Source: Acanthochlamys bracteata (Eukaryota > Streptophyta > Magnoliopsida > Pandanales > Velloziaceae). Taken from it: a stretch of DNA of 64,000 bases. This document shows, piece by piece, positions 30,746 to 40,515 of this stretch (positions within the stretch are counted from its first letter, which is position 1; every line of letters begins with the position of its first letter). Under the pieces are notes generated by a model, which was not told the DNA's origin, did not search any database, and saw nothing but the letters and a program-made list of their open reading frames with translations. The translations under genes were made by a program, and so were the position numbers. The stretch covers positions 2,604,001-2,668,000 of the forward strand of contig CM034140.1 in NCBI GenBank assembly GCA_019914995.1, written 5' to 3'.

Positions 30746-31445
30746 GGAATTCAATCAAATTAAAATTCTTTCGAATTGTTCTCATTCGAAGGAGCGAGAG
30801 ATCAGCTGCTGAGTACCGAACCAGATCTCGAAACGTTCGTTTGAAAGCGGCTACCGGCGGGAAATAAATTAACCTGCAAAAATTTTTCATTCATCGTGGC
30901 ATTTTATAATTGGAAGGTTTACCTGTCTCGTGCACCGCATCTTTCGTCTTACGGGTGTTTTCGAAAACATCTCAGCAATTGTCGATATTAGTGGAAACGG
31001 CCCCTTATATTATTATTTGCACAAAAGAAAAGGAAGGAGAGAGACGCCAAAGGCGAAGCCGGTGGAGAGAGTGAGGAGTAGGTCCCGTACTCTGTCCTTA
31101 AAAAAAATTTAGTACTCTGTCTTTCTGTGTTTGTTTTTAGAGATTGAATCAACGGTTGGGATTGATCGTGTTAATTCATCTCACCCTTCTGTTTTCTCCC
31201 TTCTTCTCCAGCGTCCGATCTCTCGCCCTCTTCTCCCTCCCGTTCCTCTCTCGTTCTCTTTCACCCACGAATTAAATCAAATCAAAACAAAAATTAAAAA
31301 CACAGACAAACACAGAAAGAAACATTCTCGCTCGCGCCATTTAAAAACTCCCGCTTATACTCTCCATCTCTCTCCTCTTGATCGATTGATCTTTTGTAGA
31401 TTTAGGGTTTCTGTTCTGTTGATTAGATTGAATTGATTGGTAGAG
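30746..31445. promoter_or_regulatory. Divergent promoter between the unknown gene and NF-YB
   Basis: Start codons at 30745 (-) and 31446 (+) face away from each other with 700 bases between. The NF-YB side is pyrimidine-rich (31180-31390), with a typical leader ending tagatttagggtttctg. The other side also carries the reverse of a ttagggttt-like telo-box near 30640 inside its first intron. Sharing of control elements is inference. Confidence 0.5.
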
Positions 31446-33252
31446 ATGGCGACGGAAGCACCGGGGAGTCCTGGTGGAGGAAGTCAGGAGAGTGGAGAAC
31501 ATAGCCCGAATCGATCGAATGTCAGAGAACAGGATAGGTTTCTACCAATCGCTAATATCAGTAGAATCATGAAGAAAGCGCTACCCGCGAATGGAAAGAT
31601 TGCTAAAGATGCTAAGGAGACAGTGCAGGAGTGCGTCTCTGAATTCATCAGCTTCATCACTAGCGAGTATGATTGTTTTTATTTTTAATTTTGTGAGTTG
31701 GTAGATGATTGTTTATGATTCTTTTCTTAGATGTTGATTGTTGTTTTTGGAAATTTGTGATTGGAATTAGAGCGAGTGATAAGTGCCAGAGGGAGAAGAG
31801 GAAGACGATCAATGGAGATGATCTGTTATGGGCCATGGCGACACTGGGCTTCGAGGATTACATTGAACCATTGAAGCTGTATTTACATAAGTACAGAGAG
31901 GTGTATTAGAATTCAGGATTTGTTCGTTAGTAATTCATTCATAGTGCTTGTTGTGTAGATTCTATTTGATGCTTTGGATCCAATCTGACTCTTATTTTCT
32001 TGTCTGTTTAATTCTTGATTCGGGTGGGTGGCCGGATGTGGAATGCTTGACACAGATGGAGGTAATTGATTCTTTGGATTCATCTCACATCTAATGCAAA
32101 TGCTTTTTACAGTGCTCTTAGTGATCGACTTAAGTCTCAATTTTGAAAGATATGTATTTCCTAATAGAGAAATATGATGCAGCAAAGTCTGCGTTGAATT
32201 ATGGTTGTTCTTTTATTTGGAGACATAAGTTATTGTAGTTTTATATTGTTCTACCAGCTATCTTGTTCTTATGGCTAGGTTTTTGTGAGCTTCCTCATAA
32301 TGTTGTATAGGCTTATACTTTGAAGGATCAATATTTCTACCATAGATGAAATTGGGATTCTGATTGCTTTTGGAAGTTCTTCCCCAGCATCGCTAGCATT
32401 TTTCCTAATGTTAGTCGAAACTTCTTCAGTGTGGTTATAAGGAGAATATTGTGTTTGATGATCAAAGTTATATGCACTTGAATGCATGTTAAAGTAGTAT
32501 TAATAGCATCCTTTATGACTGTCAGGGTGATAGTAAAGGATCTGCTAAGGCTGTAGAAGGCTCTGTCAAGAAAGATACTGGTGGATATTCAGGTGGAGCT
32601 CAGCCAGGTCCTAGCACTCAGGTCTGCGTGCACTCCACGTTTGAAGTTTTGAAAATGTTGTGTTGCTTCTTTATCGTTTGCTCATGATCTTTACCTGCAG
32701 ATTGCTCAACAAGGTGCATATGCTCAAGGCATGGGTTACATGCATCCTCAGGTAGGTGATTGCCACTCATACATCATGTTTGTGCTAAAGTATATCTTAA
32801 CTCCATTGCTCCTGTAATGCATTTTGCACGTGCTCAAATCTGTAACAGATTATATAGCTGCAGCAATATTTAGAATTCATGTCTTTGCTAGCAACTTGTG
32901 AACAAATTCCTGATTTCTTTTGTTCTTTTCTTTTATTGTGCCAATTGAGTCTTAATTTGTATATATGTTTAGGTAAACACAAGATGGCTTGTTTTAAGTA
33001 ATAAATGATAATGTTAATATATGTTACCTTGATGTATGTATTGATAGTGTAAAGCAATGAGGAAATTGAGTCTAAATATCCCTACTGATCCAGACTTTAG
33101 TCACTGGAAATTGAAGTTGTCTGTGCATACTTGTAACTATTTTATTTTTCTTGTCTCCTTTCTAATCTGTTAGCATCTTGTGTGATTTTTGGTTCACTTA
33201 TGCTTACATTCCTTCACCTTTCCAGTTTCATAATGGTGATCTATCAGGATGA
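31446..33252 (+). CDS. NF-YB: NF-YB transcription factor subunit (CCAAT-binding, histone fold), NF-YB8/NF-YB10 type
   Basis: Six exons, 31446-31666, 31771-31900, 32056-32061, 32526-32621, 32701-32751 and 33226-33252, give 176 residues. The core [21 protein letters not shown]...[28 protein letters not shown]...[22 protein letters not shown] is the NF-YB H2B-like histone fold. It pairs with NF-YC and NF-YA to bind CCAAT boxes in the nucleus. The Asp instead of Lys that marks LEC1-type members is at position KDAKE as in non-LEC1 proteins, so this is the ordinary class. The start is the ATG at 31446; the upstream in-frame TTG is not used. Exon 3 is only 6 bases and supplies Met-Glu of the family's YREMEGD motif. 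The tail is Gln/Gly-rich. Confidence 0.95.
32056..32061 (+). other. Six-base microexon of NF-YB (Met-Glu)
   Basis: ATGGAG is flanked by cacag on the left and gtaatt on the right. Exon 2 ends ...TACAGAGAG before gtgtat and exon 4 begins GGTGATAGT, so inclusion gives YREMEGDSKG, exactly the family motif. Skipping it would keep frame but lose two residues conserved throughout NF-YB. Confidence 0.85.
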
Positions 33253-35460
33253 AACTTATAATCTGCCTATTCTGGCTGGTGTTTTTTATTCAGGTAAATG
33301 TTCTTGTCCTGTCTTCTGCAGAACATCTTGTTGTAGGTTGGTACGAACTGTTCATTTGTGTTAGAGCTACATTGGTCTAGGTCCTCTTGCCTCTTGGCAT
33401 AGTAAAACATCAAAAAACTCTAGAGACAGATGTTTGCAGAAGCACTGATCCACTTAATAATTTTGACTAATGTTGCTTAACATAGCAATTTTGGAAAAAC
33501 TAGTTACAGTTAGAACCCAAATTTGAATAAACTGCTGCACCTGCCTATAGAAAGTTGGTTGACTTTGAGTAAACCTGCAGAGTAAAGGTGGGGTTTGCAA
33601 TTACATGGGTGTATTAGTATCTTGGTGGACTAGCATGCTGTTTGGATTTTTGATATTTTGGAGAATGCAAAATCTGCTTGATATTTTGAAGAATGCAAAT
33701 CTGCTAAGTATTACATTAGTAGCTGTGCATTTTAGATGTTGTATTAGGACTCTAAGACTACAGTTGCATTTTGCAGTTGTCACATGGGTGTTTAGTTTCT
33801 TGGTCGACTATCTTTCTATTTGATTGTTTGATACATTGGATATATCTATTGGAGAGTGCAAATCTGCTAAGGATTACATTATCATCTGTGCAATTCAGAT
33901 GTTGGTCCCATTGGAAAATATAAAGGCCTTTCATGGATTTGAGCAAAAAATACACTTCAAATCATGTACTTATCTTCTGAGTAGGGTATCCTTCAAAAGA
34001 TTCCTCCATTTCCATGTGGAATGAGGATTAGAACAATGAGTAACAAGTGATCAATTTCCTTGATTCATTGTCGTATGCAAAAGGTGTGTAGATATAGTTG
34101 TCACATTAGCTATGAATAGGCTTACGAGTTGTTTAACACTGCTGGTTCTTGATATGTAATTGTAATTATGCAAACATGTTGCAGACCACTGAACATTTTA
34201 TCGATCTGCTTGTAAATTGATTACCTTAGAGAAAATTTTACTTTGTTCTGTTGCGTTTATTTTACTGCATAAGCGGAGAGCTTCTTTCTAAACTATCTTG
34301 TTCAAGTTTATACTATTTCACATTTTTCTAACTTCCTTTTTGGCATGGTTGTGATTTTGGTTTTGCTTACATTTGGATGACAGTAACATCACATGTCAAG
34401 CTCAATTATTTACAAAATATGTTTTAGTCAGGCTTGCATATTCTTATGTTCTCTTGCTATATTTTTGTGCAGTGCTTGTACATGAGGACGTTCATATCTC
34501 AATGATGCTGGTTGTCTTGAGTTGCAGCAACAGCTACAGTCAACTTGAATCATTCACACATAGGTTACTCTTAGCTATTTATGCTTGAAGCCCCTAGCAG
34601 ATCATGCTTATATCTTATGTAATTTTTGTTGCTGGGTTTGTATAAAGCAACTGCAACGCAAGTCTTTCCTAGGATGTTGCATAATTTTTGTTTGTGCATA
34701 GAATTAACTGCTTTTGCTACTAGTTTGCTAGATTGGATGTGTGTTGAGTTCTTGGTAATCTAAAGTATGCCACTGCTAGAAACTTATGTTGTTGCGTCGT
34801 TATCCAACAAGCTGCTACTGTTAACGAGGACCTGGCAGAAGTATCAAGCTCTGAACGCGGAAAACATGGGATTTTTTCAAACATAGCAACAATCTACTTC
34901 TGCACATATAAAACCTAAAAAGTTTCAAGGTACAGCGGTAGCTTGTAGGTTGCCATGTATACCTAAACAATATCAATTCCATAGAGAAAATAGATTTGAC
35001 CAACCAATTTATTACTATAACCATAGCATATCTGGATATGGTGCAATTTTTTCTTTTCTTTGTAAGCGGAATGTTTTAATCCTAGGCGTCTCTTTATATG
35101 ACAGGACATGATAAATCTCATACACACAATGTCAACTATACAATATAACATATACATACAAATAGAACTTCAGAAACTGGTGAGATCAGACCTCGAAAGG
35201 CTTTCCCTCTTTTTTGAATGCTAATATGCCAAAGGCTTTCCAGTATAATCATGCTAGATCATGTACTGTGAAAATTATTGTCAGGCATAAGCTCCACTCC
35301 AGGACATTATCAAAGGCTAGACTTCTCACCGTCAGTTCTCAATTCATAGCCATAAGCAGATTGTATGCAGTGTCACTCAGTTTTCAAGCTGCATATGATG
35401 TGATTCTCTCGTGCTTTGGGTGAGTGCCTCCCATATGCCAACAAGTTCTACCATACCCAA
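33253..35460. other. Intergenic DNA after NF-YB, with a tandem duplication
   Basis: The left part is the NF-YB 3' flank. Between 33603 and about 33910 a unit of about 180 bp is duplicated: catgggtgtattagtatcttggtggacta at 33604 matches catgggtgtttagtttcttggtcgacta near 33783, and both contain gcaaatctgctaag(t/g)attacatta. Beyond that I see nothing coding until the PWWP-type relic. Confidence 0.6.
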
Positions 35461-37686
35461 TCACCAGCTAGCTTCCACTTCCGGCAATTCATTTCTTTGC
35501 GATTCAACATCTTGTTGAGTAAATAAATAAATAAGAAAGAAACAAATCAGATCCTCCAATGAGATGAAAGACTAATCTTGAACTGAGTGAACAAGTATCA
35601 GCAGATACCTGCATTTTCCACTGTTGACATGTTAGTTCCCAACTCTCCAGCCTCAACTACATCAAATTAGAGGAAGATTAGTCACATACTCTATAATCAA
35701 ATTCTGTCGCTATAAACAGATCGCATTGTGAATTACCTGAATCTATAGATTTTGAGGGCATTATCTCTGATTGGTAAAAGAAGCAAATCAGGCTTAGAGA
35801 TACACAGATGAAACAAAACATTGCTTTAGAAGACTGTTTGTGGGTATGCGTACCTTGATCTGCTACCACTTCAGATACTGTATCTGCATAGGCTCAAACA
35901 CAGTTAGGAATCATGTAAGCATTTGCATGAAAGTGAATGATACACATATAAGTGGTCCAAATGCTATGGGTCTCCCCATCGATCTCTCAAAGCAAATGAT
36001 GCGAAACCCAGCCCACGATGAAGGAGAAAAAGTTATCCCAACTACACATTTGATATAGCGAGACCCATGTGCGGTAGATGAAGAGACCTATTTATCTTTT
36101 TAATGTGTGACAGAGAGAAGTACTTGTACGTACACTTGAGATGCTGCGTCGTTATCTTCTGTAGTGACACTAAAATAATAAAGGTGATCGATAAATATGC
36201 ATATATTTGAAAGCCATAGGATGTAAAGACAGAAAAGTAATTACAATGTACCTGATTCTACCTTCATACTCGATTCAGTCCTAGCTTCACCTTAATTTAG
36301 TTAATACCACAACTCTATGGCTCACAAACAAGTATCACTGCTATTATTACAAGCCAAAAGAGATAAATAGAATACCTTGATCCACCACATTCAGTGACTT
36401 GCTGTGTGTGTTAGCAAATACCAAAAAAACAACAGTTACATGAGCACCGACTTATGAAAGGCTACAAAATTCTAGTTAAAAAGAAAACAAATAAGAAGGG
36501 ATGAGATTAGATGGACCTGGCTGTGTCACCAAAGGAGCTATACCCTCATCATGGACCAAACTCGCCATTGAAGTAGCACTCACATCTCGGATTTGTGGGG
36601 AAAAAATCAGGATTTAGGTTCAACCATATTCCATAAAGGCTTCACGAGAACTACATGAGAGAAGTAGCAGAATACCTTGATCTACAACCAGTGGAACTTC
36701 AGCTTCTGCTTTTTGCACTTAACAAGGTAAAACTTCATGATTAACATTATAAGAAAAGGGTAACTTCTGACCGGCAAGGAGTAGGAAGCAGTTGATGCAA
36801 ATTACCTTGATCAATCGTTTCTATTGATTCATCCCCAGCTTGAACTAACACGAAAATGCGACATTGAAATTAGCACCAGAAGTTGGAGACCCTACGAAGT
36901 TTTAACACCCAACAAACAATGTTGTACCTGGATGTCCAACTACTACTGCAGCACTTGTGTTAGAGAGGAAAGAAAGCAAAGAAACAGGACAACACAATTT
37001 AATAATATAGAATCTATATTCTTTTATTGACTTAGAATAAGTAGCAAATCAAGAAAGTACCTTCATGCTCAAATGAAGTTGTCCCCTTTTCCAGTTCTTG
37101 CAGAATATCAGAAATTATGCACATGGTTCAAAAAACAGGAGATCAATACAAAGCAACAACTGTACAAGGTAACATAAGCAACCTGCAAAATCTGTTCTTG
37201 CAACCTCTGCTCCTGCAAATGGGATAGACACACCATTTAATAAGAACTGTACTCAAATGATTATTTTGAAGTAACAGTCGTTAGAAGAAGAAACTACCTA
37301 AATCTGCCACCTCTACATTTGAAATAGGAACAGATCCACATAAGAAGGCAAAATTAACTAAATAATGGCAATAGACTATACTAGGAAAGTACACTGGAAA
37401 TATACCTCGCTCTGCCAACTCAATGCCTAGGGTCTGTTGTTGAACAAAAACTACATTGAAAAGCAAGCAAGGCGACTTGCACTTACAAGCAAATTAACAT
37501 AAAACAGAATGAGAAGAAGTTAAACTGATCTAAGTCCCAAAGGTCAGTATTTATCTTGAGTTAAAAATAAAGTCTATAATTTAATAAACATCCATGTTTA
37601 GCTAGGCTATAGTCGCAACTTATACAAAGGCGGAAAAACTAATATACCTGAATCCGAAATGGACAGTACTAGAGTCTCAGTTCGAG
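35461..37686 (-). other. Array of small phase-1 exons in the PWWP-type locus
   Basis: Internal exons with AG/GT borders are 37648-37686 (39 bases), 37406-37450 (45), 37298-37312 (15), 37183-37212 (30), 37061-37096 (36), 36928-36945 (18), 36806-36838 (33), 36676-36708 (33), 36517-36585 (69), 36252-36290 (39), 35854-35883 (30), 35737-35766 (30) and 35609-35656 (48), then the terminal exon 35461-35510. All 13 internal lengths are multiples of three, and every one begins with the last two bases of a codon and ends with the first base, a G. Typical peptides are EAEVPLVVDQ, GDESIETIDQ, TVSEVVADQ and RTETLVLSISDS: acidic, ending in Gln, Ser or Glu before the split codon. Two further members, 36376-36397/36401 and 36134-36169, are out of phase. 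Confidence 0.75.
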
Positions 37687-39320
37687 CTAGAAAAAAGAAC
37701 AAAAAAGAAAGGAAAATGAGAATGTACACATTCAAAAAGCTGAATTCACACAGGTACACAGAATCTTTCATATGATCAGATGTGACATCTGAAGAGTTGG
37801 GGATTGATACTAGGTTAGAGTCTTCCAAGTAAGAGTCATCTAGGCATGGATTCACTCTTCTTTTTCTAACCCTTTTGCCCCTCTTTGGAGAAGCACAAAT
37901 GGATGAATCTGGAGACACTGACGGCGTTCTATCTTAACTACAGAATTCCTTTTCCTACCCCTTTTACTCCCCTCTGAGAATGAACATGAAAATTTCCTGA
38001 ACTCAGTGAAGAAATCAACAATTGATGAAACCAAGCTATAACTCTGCAAACGATCAGATGCAGCTAAATAGAGCTGCGCAAGCAATTCATCAGTAGAAAG
38101 AGGGCCTTCTGAAAGAGCTTCTTTTCCCACTATGCCCGAGTCCCTAACAACTTCGGAAGAGAAAACTCATCAAATGTGATATCATCAACCTCAAGGGTGC
38201 ATCTCTCAATAATTTCACTGGAAGGCTTAAGAATTGGTCGTGATGCAGTAAGCTGAGTTGCAGCCCGACGAATTCACTCTCCAACTCTGAAAGAACGATT
38301 GGAAGATACTGATGGAGACCTTGGCTGATCGCCAAAAATATCAACAGTCTTTTCCTTAGACATACCTGTTTCAGCAGAATCAAAAACTTTATGCTTCTTC
38401 TCTAATGAAATTGAAGTTAGTTGACTGACACTTCTACTCCATACTGATCTCTTCTTCCATCAGCATCAGCTGCTTCATTTTCCAACATTTCTGACAAGTT
38501 ATCTTATCCATCATCCACAAGGATACTTATTTCCTCAGTGGATTTTCTTTTTCGGCCTTCTGAATTGTTGTTCTTGGAGCCTGGATCAGAAAGAGCCTGA
38601 GCTGGGTGGTCGGCAGCATTTCTCTTGGACTCATTCAGAAAATCAGCAGTCATCTCAGAATTATGCTCCAGCAGTCCTAAAACAGAACGTGAAATAAAAT
38701 GGAGTTGTTGTAATGGAGTGAAACGCAATCCCAAACGCATTCTAAAACCTTCCTTCTATATTGGAGGGAAGTAATAACTCCCGAGTTCACGATCACATGC
38801 TAATATTCTCTTGCTAGTTTTATCTGGCACAGACATAATGATATCAGCAGATGAAGAAGGTTCCATAATTAATTCATCCTGATCATTGGTTTTGGCTACC
38901 TCTAACTGTTGCTTCCTGGCATTTTGGTTATTGTCATAGGATTCTGACCTTGAAGCTTCATGGTTAACACCATCTGGAGCTTCAAGTTGCAAAACCACTT
39001 TCCTTATCCTGTATTTTACCATTATCTTCTAATTTAGGGTCGATAGAAACTGGAAACACCTCTTCAACAATGATGCATTGGGACGCATCATCACGAGTGA
39101 TTCCAACCTCAACACTAAACGGTATCTGTTGCTCACAACCTCAGTTGTCTCTACATTGCCTCGACTCCCATAACTCGAGCTTGTCCCAGCTACAATCTGC
39201 TCCTCCACATGAGAGACTCCTTCATCGCATTCATCAAATTTTGGCTAGTTCTGCTGCTACAGTGCTGACTGTTCCTGTCGACATATCATCCGCCCCATCT
39301 ACATTAGGGGCGTTTAAGAT
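35461..39320 (-). pseudogene. Broken PWWP-family gene, 5'-truncated, with a 3' chain of small exons
   Basis: The 5' part (37750-39320) codes, across shifting frames, an acidic protein. It includes RSFRVGE-stop-IRRAATQLTASRPILKPS, the segment LSTDELLAQLYLAASDRLQSYSLVSSIVDFFTEFR and the basic KRGRKR/KRGKRVRKRR runs. This order is typical of the region C-terminal to the PWWP domain in plant PWWP proteins (PDP-like, chromatin readers). The PWWP domain is absent, and coding text stops at an AT-rich insertion (39306-39525). An in-frame TGA stands at 38274-38276, where the family has Cys. Other stops and frame shifts occur near 39085, 39000, 38520 and 38130. The 3' part is 15 small internal exons plus a terminal exon ending TGA at 35461. 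Family confidence is good; loss of function is inferred from the stops. Confidence 0.78.
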
Positions 39321-39525
39321 TTCGTTTTCTATCGCTCTATTTCAATTTCTAATGTTATATTTTTTAATATATATTTTATAAATATTTTAAAAAGTTATTT
39401 AAAAATTTAAAAAATATAAAAAAGTTTTGAATTTTTTATTTAAAAATAAAAAAAACTTATTTTAAATTTTTTTTTAATTTTAAAAAACTTTATTTTATAA
39501 ATATTCTCCAACGCTTACTTAGAAG
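39306..39525. repeat. AT-rich MITE-like segment truncating the PWWP-type gene
   Basis: Begins aggggcgtttaagatttcg and ends tctccaacgcttacttag, loosely inverted, with nearly pure A/T inside. Coding similarity of the PWWP-type relic ends exactly at its left border. It belongs with the other AT-rich segments listed here. Confidence 0.45.
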
Positions 39526-40515
39526 TATCAGTATGATCGCCTGCAACTCTTGTATTGCTTCCGGAATCCTAGGCCCATAATTTTATAAAACGTAGCATTT
39601 TGTCCATGGGCCGGCTTGTCAATCAATAAAGACCGCGCGGCATGGTTGCCGGCTTCTCCATGGGCCGACCCGTTCTGAAGAAACACGTAGCATTTTGCAA
39701 TTCTAGGCCCAATTTCATAAATAATAAAATAGAAACGTAATTAAATTTTCAAAAAACCTGTCCTGCGGTGTATTTCGTAGAGTAATTTTAAAAATTTTTA
39801 AACAAAAAAAATCATGTATATTAGTTCAATTTTTATTTAAACTTAAAAGATGCATTATACGCCAGCAAATAATTATTTATTCATACAATTTATAACTACT
39901 AATATAAATTTTAAGAAATTTTATTTATTTAGCTATTCCAATCATGCTGGATAACTATAAACACAACCATAATATTACACGAGCAATCATCCGTAAAAAA
40001 TTCTTCATTTAATGTCTGATAACAAATCCAAATAAAGGTTCTCGTAGAAACGAAATACGAAGCGTAAATGTACAATACTCAGCAATTGACGCTCGAACTA
40101 TATGATATGCTAGCAAAATTAGGGCCTTTCCTTTGACAGGGTTGGAAAGATCAACTCGTAACCTAAAAAGAGTGGACTTAACATCTGATATTATACACAA
40201 TTGAGAGGTAAATGATCGGACCTGCCCTTCCCAAAAGAGACCAACAAGTTAATCCTGTACCAAGAATCCTACTACTCTTTACAAAGTTTCCCAAAACATG
40301 TATAGACGTGAACTTGGCTTCCGTTGACTCTATGCTGATAACTTCAAAATGATTTGACGGAGTTTAGATCACGAAACCAGCGAATCCACCTCATTGCTTC
40401 CTGTATAGTTTTTATCTGATTGCAATGCGAACTAAAACTTGATCTTGTGGACGTCTTATTCCTGGGATTTCATGTTTGTGTTTCATATAAACAAAAGCCT
40501 AGAACAAAGTCTTGC
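39526..40515. other. Gene-free stretch; 3' flank of VHA-a1
   Basis: Contains a short dispersed duplication (cgtagcattttg near 39592 and 39686, and ccatgggccg near 39605 and 39659). The right half, from about 40000, is probably the VHA-a1 3' untranslated region. No coding region is supported. Confidence 0.5.
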
